From the NCBI GenBank assembly GCA_032622095.1, contig CP136064.1:43790989-43854988 (forward strand): a stretch of DNA of 64,000 nt, written 5' to 3'. The notes beneath the pieces are model-generated. The model was given only the letters and a program-made list of their open reading frames with translations. It had not been told where the DNA came from and did no database searches. Below are positions 12,312-27,575 of this stretch, one piece after another. The position numbers were made by a program, and so were the translations under genes. Each line of letters begins with the position of its first letter. Within the stretch, counting starts at the first letter, position 1. The stretch is from Siphonodentalium dalli (lineage: Eukaryota; Mollusca; Scaphopoda; Gadilida; Siphonodentaliidae).

Positions 12312-13294
12312 CACCGGTCTGTGTGTGGCGTGATGTTTGATGGTTCCATAATAGATCTATTATGAATAGTAGTCTCGTTTGTGAACAGTCGCCGGTACTT
12401 TTAAAAGTGGTCTATCTCGTCCGGGTCACAATTACAACAACCACATATTTTTTTATAAATCCATATTTTAAGACTACAAATAGCTGTATCTCGTCAAACT
12501 TTATGGGTATTGTTTTTATCAATTGCCTAAGTTTAAAGGTCGTTACAATCTATTAAATGTGTTTAACTGGGTTAGGACATTAATGGGGAATTTCTTTAAT
12601 TGTAATCGATTGCAAGATTGTCGGTTGTAGTTTTGATCACGTGCCTTTATTATGATAGTTGAAGTCGCCGTTTTTGCTTTATTTTAGCACGTGGTAAAAT
12701 AACCCCATGGTTTATTCTGCAACCTTTATCTATATAGTAGACGATAAAGGTGATGGGTATGATACAGATAACACTGAAGATGTGGTATATTATCTATCTA
12801 TAAAGCCATAATAAAGTGATTTATTTCGATAGTAATTCGCGTTATTTCTTTTAGCTGGTTTGTAATGTTCCTCGATTGAGGGTGCTAACAATATTAGTCT
12901 GGTCGTTGAAGCATTTGACCTAGAACAAATTGGTGACAAGCTGTGTTTTTTGTGTCATTTTGTCGGGCAGAACCTGGGGAACAACATATCCAAAATCCGC
13001 TAAAATCCGCTTTGGGAAAAAAAAATTCTAGAGCATTTTGAAAAAAAAGGTCCTATTTGGATGTTTTATTTATGATTTTCCGTTTCTTATGAAATATACA
13101 CATGAATGTCATTTAAATTAAAGTTATACACAGATGGCAGGAATATGCAACGTAAACAAATTGTTATTGTTCTCACGACAGACGTATGTTATTTTGTGTA
13201 CAATTTGATTGTAAAAATTCAAAATGGCGACCGAAACTGGTAAAATTGGAAAATATTCACTAAATTTCACCAGATCGTTTCCCTTTATAAGAAA
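12312..13294. other. Non-coding stretch with a dispersed repeat tail
   Basis: No gene seen. The segment 13217-13290 ('ATGGCGACCGAAACTGG', 'TTTCACCAGATCGTTTCCC') is repeated in the same orientation at 14655-14722. The Helitron-like copy sits directly beside the first copy. Confidence 0.4.
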
Positions 13295-14385
13295 CTAGCA
13301 GGCGGCATTCGTCCCATGACTTTGTTCGAAAAAGCAATTGCAACAGGTTCCGAGACACTTGTGCTGCATTTGCACCAAATTTCGTCGCAATCAGCAAGTT
13401 TTACCCGATTTGACCTTGAATTGACAATTTTGTAGGTCAAGGTCAGGTCGTGGTCATGATTTGACCCGTCCAAAACACTCCCCGGACAAAAGTACAGAAA
13501 TCCACCAGTTTTACCCCATTTGACCTTGAATTGACCAGTTTGAAGGTCAATGTCACGTCGGGGTCACGATTTGACCCGTCCGTGACACTTTCGGGACAAA
13601 AGTAACCATAGGTAGCAAGGTTGGGCTCAATCGGTTGACCCGTCCCGAGTTGACCATTTTGCTTCCATAGAATTTTCATGGGACGAATGCCTCGGAGCTG
13701 CGCTCCTCGGCAGACATTTCGTTCTCGAGGGGGTGAAGTATTTCGCATTCAAATTGATTTATGTCGATAAAACTGTTATTTTTCAAAATTTCAAGCTGAT
13801 ACTTCGTGTGTCTGCGTGTAATACTTAGTTGTTCTTAAAATGACACAGTCCAACACGTAATTATGTTTTAGATGGAAGAAATTAAATGTTTTCGATGCTA
13901 AATTTTAACACAGGATTTCCCATTAAAATCGATTTATGTCGATAAAACTCTTAATTTTCAAAATTTTAAGCTGAGACTTAGTGTGTCTGTGTGTAATACT
14001 TACATATTCTTAAAATGACAGAATCCAACACGTAATTATGTTTTTGATGAAAGAAATTAAATTTTTTCGATGCTATATTTCGAGCGATAACGTTGGGTTG
14101 AATTGTAAACAAACGCTCTTTTATAGCGACGCGTCATATACAAACGTTCATTAAATTATCACGTGATTAACCCCCCGCAGTGCGGTTTTTGTGATTGGGA
14201 GTGGATAATGAGTGCTCAGAGCTTCTCCAAAACGCGCGACGACGATTCCCGTGATTTTTTTTACCCTTAGATAGGAAGTTTGAGCTCAATCGAGCCAGCC
14301 GTTTTCGAGTCTATAAAGGACAAATATACAAATATACACATATATTTACACATATATTTACGTAGTTCTCAAAATATATAGGAGA
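13295..14385 (-). mobile_element. Helitron-like non-autonomous element, 1.1 kb
   Basis: On the minus strand it opens with TC after A ('TCTCCTATATATTTTGAGAA') and shares 'GACTCGAAAACGGC' with the copies at 8.5 and 34.1 kb. It contains a two-unit tandem duplication of about 175 bp (13747-13920 and 13922-14095). It then carries about two minisatellite units with 'GGTCAAATCGTGACCC' type phrases. It ends CTAG at 13295-13298 followed by T. No coding capacity. Confidence 0.6.
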
Positions 14386-15340
14386 TTTTGTTTAAATGGC
14401 CATTGTTGCCAACATACACCATTTTAAATCAATGTCTGATAACTGTGAGCCATATCACGAGGATTGGGAATTTGGGCCCTTCAAATTCGAAAGAGATAGT
14501 ACTAAATTTCGAAGAAAAATCCAATTTTATTTTAATGCCCAGAATAACCGCAAATGGAACACACCAGTGTACTGAATACTCATTAGACGTCAGATATGAA
14601 CCACTATTGCCCATTTTAGCAGAAACCAGGCAATCACTTCCAAAAATAGGGACACTATGGCTACCGAAAGTAGTAAAATTGGGAATTTTCGTTAAACTTC
14701 AGCAGATTGTTTCCATTTAGATGAAAAAACATAATGGCTAGCAGAACAGTAAATGATGTCGGATCCTAATTCGATAATAATGAGCTATATGTCGAGAATT
14801 TGTCCCTACAGTGTCCCAAAATGGCGGCGAATATTGCAATCGAAAGTCACAAATATCTATATCGTCATTTATTTTTAACTAAATCTTCTCATATCGGGTA
14901 TCGAATATAAGTTGATGAGTGATCCTAGTGTGCAGTACCCCTTTAAATATTTGTCTCAAAGGGATTAATAAAAATTCGTCGATCGCTAAGTTTGTAATAT
15001 ACATGCACATCATGTAAAATAAGTGAAGAATTGGGAATGTGTACACGTACATGTATGTGCCACAGTAAGTCGTATTAAATTATTACCATGTAAGGTACAC
15101 CGGAAAGTTTGCCTGGTATTTTTTGCAGACATTTCGTCATAGAGAACATGTTGTCCCATAATATACGAACGGCAGCATGCGTATAAAATGCAACTCTACG
15201 AATTAATGCTAATGACATTGGAAGTAAAATTTGTGCAGGTTTAAAAACTCCCCAAAACCGTCTTCATCTCACGACTTCATCTGTCCATCTCGCGTCTTTT
15301 ATTTTCTTCTTCCCCTGTCTTTCTCTTGTTTTCTATATCT
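14386..15340. other. No recognisable gene
   Basis: Short frames at 14388-14720 show no family. The 14655-14722 segment repeats 13217-13290. Confidence 0.3.
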
Positions 15341-17740
<2,400 letters not shown>

Positions 17741-17744
17741 ATGT

Positions 17745-17903
17745 ACCAGTGTATTCTCTTATATACTCGAATCTTCCACATGGCACCTCGCATATATAAG
17801 AGACTGCACTTGCTTATAAGGTCAAGGTAAATATTGTTAGGCCATTGTATTCTCTTATATACGCGAGGTTCCCTTGCTCGCTTATATAAGAGACCGCATT
17901 GGC
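17745..17903. repeat. Two orphan hairpin units related to the 11.7-kb MITE
   Basis: At 17745-17813 and 17841-17903 the phrase 'TGTATTCTCTTATATACTCG' or a variant faces its complement 'CGCATATATAAGAGACTGCA'. This is the same stem as the three hairpins inside the MITE at 11681-12311. The MITE's terminal inverted repeats are absent, so this is either a remnant or an independent hairpin family. Confidence 0.55.
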
Positions 17904-18844
17904 ACGGGGTTTTCGAAAAAAATCAGGAAGCATCAGGCATGGAAGGGTTAATGATGATTAATTACCTCGCTCAAACAATATGCATCTTCAACCCCACGTT
18001 TGACAGGGATAGTTCAATGAGTAGTGAACAGACGTTCACCCACCCCTATATATAGTTGTAGAAGTGGATACCAATAAGAAACAGCATTTCACTCATTTGC
18101 ATGCGCCCCTGCATGCGCTTGTGATAAGCAGATCATACTTGATTTCTTTGATGTTCTTGGCATAAGAATACTTTTTTACAACGGAAATATTAAAATCTGA
18201 TAGAAAAGTACATGTACATTTTATAGTAGTAGGTCATTCTCTGTCGCCAATGGAACATGGATGATGGTTTGTCTCCGAATGTATTTGTTCAGTTTGTATT
18301 TGTTTTGTGCTGTCAATCAATGACATGTTCTGCATGTATTGTAATTATTTTGTTGGTAGATGAGGAAGTAACGTGTTTACCGATCACATATTAAGCTGAA
18401 TTTAGCTTCATAAATATGTTTAAATATAAAACAGACATGGCTTACTTGACTGTCCAAATTATGTATAGTGAGATAAATAGATGAAATACCGAACTATATA
18501 CACGTTAAATAATTGCCAAAAAACCCTAAAAACACAACAATGTTCCAGTTGTTTTCATTGTTTTGCAGAGAAATAAAGCAACGGTTCTTTACTTTACGGT
18601 TTTGGGGAATCGACTAACAAGGTTATATACTGAAAGCCCGGACTCGATATTTTCCAAAACTCTGATTTAAATAAGTTGGTTTATATTGCATATATATGAA
18701 TATTCCGTATACTATTATAGCGTGTTGATTGGCAATATTTTCCCCATTAAACGCACCGTGATGCAACGCAGACGATCATAATGACAAGCTTCAAATAGTG
18801 GGGCTTTTTTCGATATATAGCAATGGCGCGTTATAGTATATTTG
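17904..18844. other. No recognisable gene
   Basis: AT-rich; no open frame with recognisable content. Confidence 0.3.
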
Positions 18845-21370
18845 TATTAAAACTGTGAAACACCCCGGTAGGGTGATCAAAGAGATCTGGAGAATAATCT
18901 TGTTCATTTAGTAATTTTTAGAAATATTATACCCAAAATAGAGAGCACGCACTGTCATTCTTATATATAAATTAAATACAGTAACTCTTGATGGCGAGAT
19001 CGTTTTCGTTTGTTTATCGCCGATAGTTGCGTCCCGAATCGAGTAGTAAATATTTGAAATTGGCGTTGTTCAGAAGATATTTTCTATGGAGTGGTACGGT
19101 ATATTTTCTGCGATGTTAGTAGAATCTTACATCCCTCCAGTTGGCATAGCGCCCGCATACTATCTGATCAGTTTCACGCACCCGAACAAGTACTTAAAGG
19201 TACGGTTGGCCTTGGCGGTGGGTATCCTGTGAAAATATTTCCACCCATCAAAATCCGCCACAAACAGAAAGAACATCAAAATGTAGACAGACTTTGTCCG
19301 TATACAAATAAGAAATATCGCATAAACAGTATGTTATTGTCATTTGTTTGACCATTGTTATGTAAACAAAAGCATAAAAAGTTACTTTTCTGGTGTTTGT
19401 TTATATTATGATGGTAAACATAAAGAGCGTTCTTTGTTGCTGAATTCCTGATATGGAACTAATAAAGAGCGTTTATATCATTTGTGTGTGATTAGCCAGT
19501 GACACTGTGCTGTCTTCTGTAACACAATCAGGCTCTTGCTTATGTAAAATATAGTAAGTCTTTATGATAGCATGCTGTTTACGCGATGGTCATGGTATAT
19601 ATGAACGAAACTGTATGCGTTTTAATGTTTTTCTGTTTACGGTGTTTGGAACAAATATGAATATTTTCGACAATTAAGGCCAACCGTGCCTTTAATACAT
19701 GTAAGTCTTTAATCGAAACAATAGTAATTTTTTATCATTTAATTTTGCATTCGCCGGAGTAGAGGTTATATATACATGTAGAAGTAAAACAAGCGAAATG
19801 CAATGGTAATTTTTCCGAAGAAAACCATACATAACCTGGAAACTCGACATGCCGTCACTCAGACCTCGACCAAGTGACGTCATCAATTCATCGTTTTTTT
19901 GGGTGTCTGGTGGCAATTGATCACGCAATTGCATTACACGAGTTCCTGATATATTTCCGCTGTTTTTCATGAGTTGCAAATGTCAGCATGAGTTTTGTTG
20001 ATTTAGCTAGGCATCTATGCACTGATTGTCAACATACTGCAGTAGGCACACGGTCAATGGCAGGGCAGTCTAACCCGAAGGAATTATGATGCAGCATCTA
20101 AATTCCATTTTAAATCGTAGATTGTATCGAACAGTTTTCAACCTTAGTGGTTAAATGTATAATTATATGGTCACCAACTGTTTTATAGTTTTCCGTGGAT
20201 TGACAGCTCATGATTAATTTATAAATGTTGTGTCTTTTTACACCTAGCGTTTGCAACTTTTGTTTTGAAGATAATAATTATGTATCAGTGCACAGACCAT
20301 TCAGAAGTCACAGCATGAAGTCGAGTATCGTCGATGAAGACCAAACTTTAGATTTACATGAAATGACCTCACAAAATTACAACCTAGATTGATAGTGTTC
20401 TCCATGTACATATACTATTTTACCTATACACCTGTGTATTTATGGTTAATATATATTATCTTCGTGAACGGGCCCCTCTTCGTGTATACATGTATATGTT
20501 GTAACATGCTGTTTAACATGTCTGTGGAATCCGTCTGAACCGCAATGGCGTTTAGTTATAAAGTGTTATCGTATTAGCATCATATTCCGCGCGTTTCAAA
20601 AAGAATTAAACATCTGAGAAGCATGTAACACAAGGCAGAGAACAATCGCGAGTAATTTTACCAGGAGAGACTAAAATAAAAACTTTCACGCATCTTCCTG
20701 TTGGCTCGGGAATTCTGCGATTACATGATCAGGAGACAGATTCTGTACAAATTCGTTTACAGTAGTCCCAAAAGAACAAACCTGAGTACAACATCGCACT
20801 TAACGGAATACAAATTTAACGAAACGAACGCAGCTTATTTTGATTGAATTGCACATTTATAATTTCAAGCGAATGAGGTTTTGACATTCAGCAATGGATA
20901 TCTCAGTCGCATGCTGTCTCCCCATGCAATTGCAACTGACGTGTATTTTGATCAGTCACTTTTTCAGAACTAAGCCCTTATGCACTTAAAGACATATTGT
21001 GGACTTGTTCGGGTGCATGAAACTGATAAGTTAGTACTCAGGCACTGTGCCAACTGGAGGTATACAGAATTCTACTAACATTGCCGAAAATCTCAGCGAA
21101 GTCGACCACACCACTACATAGAAAACATCGCCTGAACAATGCGCAATTGTAAATATTTACATCTCGATTCGGGACGCAACAAACGGCGATAAACCAACGC
21201 AAATGACTTTCCAATTGAGAGTCATTGAATTTAATTGAGATATAAGAATGGTGGTGTGTGTTGTAAATTTGGAGTTATATTCGTAAAAATAACTACTACT
21301 AGCAAGAGTGTTCTACATTTCTATTTGATCACCCTATATACCGGAGTGTTTCACATCACTTTAATAGTTG
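18845..21370. mobile_element. 2.5-kb non-autonomous element with ~350-bp inverted arms
   Basis: The left arm (18845-about 19200) is matched in reverse complement by 20995-21366. Anchors run in order: 'GTGAAACACCCCGGTAGGGT', 'TCATTCTTATAT', 'GTTTATCGCC', 'TTGCGTCCCGAATCGAG', 'GTTCAGGCGAT' type phrases, and 'CACGCACCCGAACAAGT'. Arms differ by many substitutions and indels, so the element is old. The 1.8-kb interior has no transposase frame. The superfamily is unknown; long diverged arms suit a foldback or MULE-like element. Confidence 0.65.
20908..21023. repeat. ~115-bp segment duplicated at 22245-22354
   Basis: From 'CGCATGCTGT' to 'GGGTGCATGAAAC' this segment matches 22245-22354 with about two substitutions and one 6-base indel. 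That is much closer than the two arms of the element it belongs to, which implies a recent copy or conversion event. Confidence 0.75.
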
Positions 21371-21479
21371 TGTAGTCCGCCGCGTATGGGTAGACGTGCG
21401 CTCTGTCGTTTATCGAAGTGTACAGTCCAGGAGATGTTGGTCGACCTCTGCACCTATCCAGGACTTAACTTCACCCCAC

Positions 21480-24400
21480 TAATTGTCTTTCTTAATGTCT
21501 CCTCTAATTTTTTTCGGTTGTTAACAAGAAAAAAAGTGGCCGCAGAGACTCCATACAAAATGGCGTCCATCGTGGCGTCACCTTTTTTTTATATGCACCA
21601 GGGGTCAGATGCTCGTAGTCCGTTTATATATAACCATGGATATATGCCAGATATAACCGTACAAGAAAACCGCCGTTCTTTTTACCGTGTATTTATCCAT
21701 GGTGTGTGTGCCTGTGGTTGTCCGTAACCTGTTGCCCGGTCTTATTATTTGAAAGGTAATCATGTTCGACTGGTGTTGTTAGATTGGCAATGAGAGTAGC
21801 GGTTTCCATGTCTTGTCTGGTCATATTTACTGTTTGAACTTTGTCTGAAATAGACGCACTTTTATACTAGAATTTGCGCAACAGGAGCGCAGGGAAATCG
21901 CAAGTCAAGTTGGTTTAAGGATTTTTGGAAAAAGTATATGATATAGAGAGGCCAACAGAACGATACCATATATATATACTATATGCGACTGCATCAAATG
22001 TGGGTTTATTGGTATGTCTTTAGTGTAGTTGTGTGATTATGAGAGCTCATTTTCCCCTGATTTATGCTCCATATGTGGTCTTCTCCTTTAAAAATTTCAA
22101 TATGATTTCAAACAGGGGTGGCGCCAGGATATCCCCGACGCAGGGGCTATACAATTCCCCGACAGGGGGCCGGGCTTTATCTACCGGGTTGACCATTTCA
22201 GATCTCACCGACGGGGGTGGTGGCTATTCCTCCCCGACAGGGGACGCATGCTGTATCCCCATGCAACTGACGTGTATTTTGATCAGTCACTTTTTCAGAA
22301 GTAAGCCCTTATGCACTTAAAGACATATTGTGGACTTGTTCGGGTGCATGAAACCGGGTTGACCATTACATATCTCACCGACGGGGTGGTGGCTATCCCT
22401 CCCCGACTTTTCACACCTTTACCGCATAGCAAAGTCATTGACGAACACACGGGGGTCAAAATATACATTCCTTGCTCGTAGCCTTCTGAAAGGATGATAA
22501 CACACAATTAATAATCGCGATATGGCATTTCTAAACCATTCTCTACTAAGCGTCCATAATGGAGGTAACCGTATATATAGGTGCGCCGAATAGTCATAGT
22601 ATGACTTCCATGATTCACAGCAACTGATCAGATTTTGATTTTTGCCACATTCAGGATTATCTGGACCAGCTTCCGTCTCTTAGTCGGATTAATCTATCTC
22701 GCTCACACGAACACAGTTGTCTTCGCTACTTGGTAGAAGGGTCACACTAATAGGAATGTTTCAAACAATATATATGCCGGTGTCCAGATCACGTGTTAGT
22801 CTCGAAACCTGGGAATTATTATCCTTATTCTAGACGAGCTTAATTCTTCATGGTATAATCAGATGCTACTTATATGGGATATGAGCGTCATCTTGCACGA
22901 TAAACTAGAAAAGTATGCGGTCGATGCTTATACTAGTTTTCAGACGGACCTCTCTATCTGCGTATTTCTGAGCTTTGGTGACCTAATGGGGATAACAACA
23001 TGTACACCTGGTGATCTTCCCAGCCAGCCACTTCTCAATATATGGTTCATCAATTCACATACTCACCGAAAGCACTGACGTACCCGGACAACTTCTATAT
23101 ATGGCTTCGAAGGTTGAAACCCTAACATTTGACTGATGCCTTCCTTCTAAGGCGTAGTGCATAATATATCCCACGTCTTGACCACGACCCTAAAAACAAT
23201 CTTGGTGGCGTCCAGCAATCGTCTCACCGAACAGATCCAAGCAGATAATAAAAATACACGCGGTACTAGTTTGTGATCATGTGTCACGATAGTGGAAATG
23301 AAATGGGACCATGACTCCACCGCCCCTTCTTTGGGTATGTTTTAGATTCAGACAGGATCCCATGCCTGGCAATGGTTTCCTTGTATGATACGATTGTATA
23401 TTCCCATCCGTTTGGAAGCCGTTCTTAGTCAACTGGACCAGACGTGTACCATTGGCTACTACTATATAAGCCCCGTCCAGACTGGAGTGTAGTCTTAAAG
23501 ACGATGCCTTTCATAGTTGGTTGATATGTCATACTCGCGCTGGATGGTGGGCGGTATGGTTCAAGAAAGTACAAATGCCATCAACACAAGGGTGAAATGT
23601 TCAACGCGAAGAACATCCAGATGAATGTTACGTTGATGAGATATTGCATTCAGTTCAACATACGTTGGGTACACCAAGTGATTTATTGGTAACATTACCA
23701 TGCCGACCATTTTTCTGCATGAGACATATTAACTACTATATTCTAAAGTTATATATATATAAAGATATATGACCATAAAGATCACGTTCGACCTTTGACG
23801 GATTTCTCCAACGTTCACAGCCATTGCCATCGAGACTGTAAATTGTTCTTTAAACACACATAGTGAAATAAGTGAACAATACCGCCCACATAATGACACT
23901 AACCCTGAGGATAACAACAACGCATACCTTCATTCTATTATCCTTTAGCCCATCCGTCTGTTCTGGGGAGGGTAGCATAGTGTTATCAAGACAGACGTAT
24001 ACGTCAGGTCAAGTTGATTCAGAACGGCTTCGAAACGGATGTGGAATACGATCTTCCCACACCAAAAAACACCGACAATCTGAAACAAGCACATGGTGTA
24101 GGGGTGGTAGATACCGTGGCCCATTCCATTATCACTGTCATGGCGCATGTCCATAAACTAGCAACGCCATTATTGTTCTTCTCTGTTGGGAGCTCTTCGA
24201 CGAGACGAACGCGGGACGTCACACATATTGTTTAGGATCATGGTCAAGAAGTGTGGGTAGTCGGTACATTATGGTCTTCTCCTTAGCAGATAAGCATCTT
24301 CCAGGGGAACGAGACAGCTAACAACCTTCGAAACACTGCCGGAGTTGTCCAAGTATATCAATGCGTTCGCTACGTTTGTGAGTTGACGAAATATATATTG

Positions 24401-25795
24401 AGAAGTGACTAGGTAACTGGGTAGTTCGCTATGTACACATGTGGTTAATCCCTTGGGTATAAGAAAGACATACATAGAGCTGGCCTTCTATAAGCTTGTA
24501 TACTCATCGACCATATGCCTTTCTAGTTCAAGATGACGCACAAATCCCATATTTAGCAAATATTTAAAATCGTAAACTAGACACTGGAAAATTAATTGTT
24601 TTAAATTTTATGATTAGAGGGACCCATCTCCCGGGATGTGTTGACTAATTTGTCGGTGTGAGCGATCTATATTGATCAGACAAAGAAATGGAAGCTGGTC
24701 CAGGTAATTATGGACATGGCAAATCAGAATTTGTTATCATGTTACGGCCATTATCGGCGCTAAGTGGAGAATGGATTTTGAAATGCCACATCGCGATTAT
24801 TAATTGTGGGTTTTCGTCCTTCCTGACGGATGCGAGATATATAATGCGTTTTAAGACGTTTTAAGTTGAACTAATAGATGACGTATGTAATGTTTCGTCC
24901 ATACATATCAATATTATGACAAAAATTTATTGAAAATTGGTTGAAATTAGTATGTGAAAATATCGACTTCAATTTCTGGCCGCCAATTTGGCCGCCATCG
25001 ACTGTGCGAATTTGCCCAACTCAAATGAATACTTCATATCAATGTTGCATGTGAACATGTAATTGTGGGTAGAATTCGCGTAACAATAACGCCCATCGTA
25101 TGAAAGTAAAGGAATGTAAGTAAGCTTGTTTTCAAAACTTCGCCTCAGAGTTCCCAACTCACAATAGTAAGCATGCTGTGTTTAGTTGTCGTGACAATAA
25201 CGCTCACTGATGTTAAAATCAGCGATTTTCGGCGATTTTTCTATTTCTGGTGACCATTTTCACCGCCATCTTGGATTTTGAGTGAATATTCATCAACTCG
25301 TGTGTAAGAGGAATCCTAGCTCGAGTATCTCATGCACATATATTATGCATGGGTGTTGTTATGATAGCATTGAATAGCGTCGATTCGGCTTCGACAGGAT
25401 TATACCGGCATTTGGGAAAACGTGATATCGGACAACAATATCCAGTAAGGAATGTATATTATGCTCCCATTGTGTTCATAAATGATTCTTCTATGCGATA
25501 AATGTATAACATTACGCCAAATGTCCACATTTTCCCACACAGACAATCATCTTGGCCGCCGTATTGGATTTTGGTATCGTATTTTTGGCTAGTTTGTTAG
25601 GGTTGTATATTAACATAAAGAATCGAGCGGAAAACAAGACCGCATGTGAGAACATCTTTACTATAACGGCGATCAAAGAAGACTGGTGCAAATAAAAAAA
25701 TGGCATCCATGATTGACGTCAACTTGTCGCAAGTCTCTGCGGCCACTTTTTTTCTTGTTAACAACCAACAAATAATAGAGGAGACCATTGTGCGG
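21480..25795. repeat. Giant interrupted palindrome centred near 23.7 kb
   Basis: Reverse-complement matches pair in nested order: 21510-21600 with 25690-25790 ('GGTTGTTAACAAGAAAAAAA'), 22405-22500 with 25430-25515 ('AATATACATTCCTTGCTCG'), 22500-22640 with 24720-24850 ('TTAATAATCGCGAT'), 22640-23450 with 23985-24720 ('CTGGACCAGCTTCC', 'CACTTCTCAATATAT', 'TTCGAAGGTTG'), and 23547 with 23890 ('GTGGGCGGTAT'). Identity looks like 70-80% by eye. The left arm has an insertion at about 22110-22405 and the right arm one at about 24850-25440. Each arm carries broken reading frames with similar peptides, so the arms may be two inverted copies of a dead gene or element. I do not recognise the protein. 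Confidence 0.6.
22110..22405. mobile_element. CCCCGAC/GGGG-rich dispersed element
   Basis: The stretch has 'GGCGCCAGGATATCCCCGAC', 'GGGTTGACCATTTCAGATCTC' and 'ACCGACGGGGGTGG' phrases. A related copy stands at 32325-32460 ('GGCCTCAGGATTTCCC', 'GGACTGACCATTGCATAT'). The 22245-22354 segment is embedded in it, and the phrase 'ACCGGGTTGACCATT' lies on both sides of that insert. It interrupts the left arm of the palindrome. Confidence 0.45.
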
Positions 25796-26640
25796 TGTTT
25801 TGATCCTCACAAGTAAACTAAGTGGCACACTACGCACGCAAACATGTTGTAGACTCCTTGTGGCGAGAACTGGGCCTACATGCATATATATGCACAACTG
25901 TAACATATTACGTTACCGTGTAGCCGAGCCAATATTTGATAAAGAATGGCTTACAATGCGCATAAATATCTGACGACCGAGATCTCTACTTGCAGATTGG
26001 TCAGTGTTGTTTTCGCTGCACGTCATTAAGATTATCAAGGTCCAATAAAAATACAGCATCGTGTGTTAGAATATTCCATCTGGTAATCCAAACGTTCCAA
26101 CTCTTGCGAAATTACAACCTATCACCATCTGACTATATGATTGGAAAGTTTCCAACTGACGGTTATTTAATCTTCTAAAATTTGTATAACGGCAGAGAAT
26201 TATCAACTTTTAATCTAAAACGACATAGTTTATATCCATAATATTAGTAGGAAATGTATTATGTTAGAACAATCTAAATCTATGTATTCTATACTGTTGC
26301 TCTATGCATGAAATTTAAAACTTTTGACAATTATTGCCAATATTTGAATTAATGAGTAAAACATCCGAACCACAATATATACAGAGCTTCACCACATAGT
26401 TACATGTACCTGGTAATCTAACCAATGCCACATATAGTACAACTTTGGAGGGACCTTTGACTCCTGCAGGTGGAAAATGGAATTATTTAGTGCGATTTAG
26501 TTTATTCTAGTTACGAAAACGCGAGGTTTTAAGGCAGGCCGGTGTTCATGCATGTCGTTATTGCTGCTTTCAGTTTATTATAACTGTTTTACATAATCAG
26601 CCAAATTGTCAGACTTCAGAATGTTAAGAAGATCGGGAAT
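25796..26640. other. No recognisable gene
   Basis: Short frames only, with no motif or strong repeat. Confidence 0.3.
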
Positions 26641-26687
26641 TCTAGACGTTTCGGTTTCTAGATGTTTCAACACATGTACTTATGGAC

Positions 26688-26830
26688 TTGAGGCTCGGCG
26701 CCTCGTTGGTTCAGCACCTGGAGTTGTGGTTTGGCGCCTCGTTGTTTCAGCACCTGGACTTGTGATTTAGCGCCTCGTTGTTTCAGCGCCTGGAATTGTG
26801 GTTCGGCACCTCGTTGTTTCGGCACCGGCT
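26688..26830 (+). repeat. 36-bp minisatellite, about four units
   Basis: The unit reads like 'CACCTGGAGTTGTGG' followed by 'TTTGGCGCCTCGTTGTTTCAG' and repeats about four times with few changes. Directly downstream (26900-27000) a second short motif 'CCAGCTGCCGAAACGTCCTG' repeats three to four times. Confidence 0.8.
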
Positions 26831-27317
26831 TATAGCACTTTGGACGATGCGGCAGCTGATAATGTTCAAACCAAAGGGAATACCGTTTGTATTCAGAAAG
26901 GCCAAATTGCCGAAAAGCCAGTTACCAAAACGTCCTGAAAACCAGCTGCCGAAACGTGCTTAAAATCAGCTGCCGAAATGACCAGGTACTGAAACGTCCT
27001 TCATCCGAAATCAGAATACCATAAACGTTTGCACCGATGTATATGTATATCAATTACACCACTTTAACCTGCATGTGAATTGAATTGTTATTCCCAGCAA
27101 AGTGCAAGATGATGTTGGCATGTCAAGTCGCTGTTGTCAGTGTGGCTCAGTGATATCCCGCAAATATCTGCGATTAAGTGATTAAGTGGCATACATATTC
27201 CAAATAATTTGATTCGTAAGATATATCAGATAGACTAAACAACGGAGTGCGATGTATCGGAGCAGTGGTATCGTAATGGGTAACGACCTTTGTGTGAACT
27301 ACGTTAGTTACACACAT

Positions 27318-27575
27318 GCCTTGAAATAGGATGTCTGTCTTTTGCAGAATGAGGTCCCCAGAGGGTGAATTTAGTGATGCTACCCCGCATAGCGGGCTAG
27401 CATCGCCAAATTCACCCTCTGAGAACCTCAATCTGCTGAGGTGTAAGCAGAATGAGGTCCCCAGAGTGTGAATTTGGTGATGCTAGCCCGCTATGCGGGG
27501 TAGCATCACTAAATTCACCCTCTGGGGACCTCATTCTGCAAATGACAGACACCCTATTTCAAGGCTTGGTTACAC
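27318..27575. repeat. Four-part hairpin (A-A'-A-A') palindrome
   Basis: A unit of about 45 bases ('GCAGAATGAGGTCCCCAGAG' to 'GATGCTA.CCCGC') occurs four times in alternating orientation. Each half (27352-27435 and 27448-27540) is itself a hairpin with a 3-4-base loop ('ATA'/'TAT'), and the two halves are reverse complements. The outer arms extend through 'GCCTTGAAATAGG' on both sides. The structure is close to perfect, so it is young or maintained. Confidence 0.85.
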
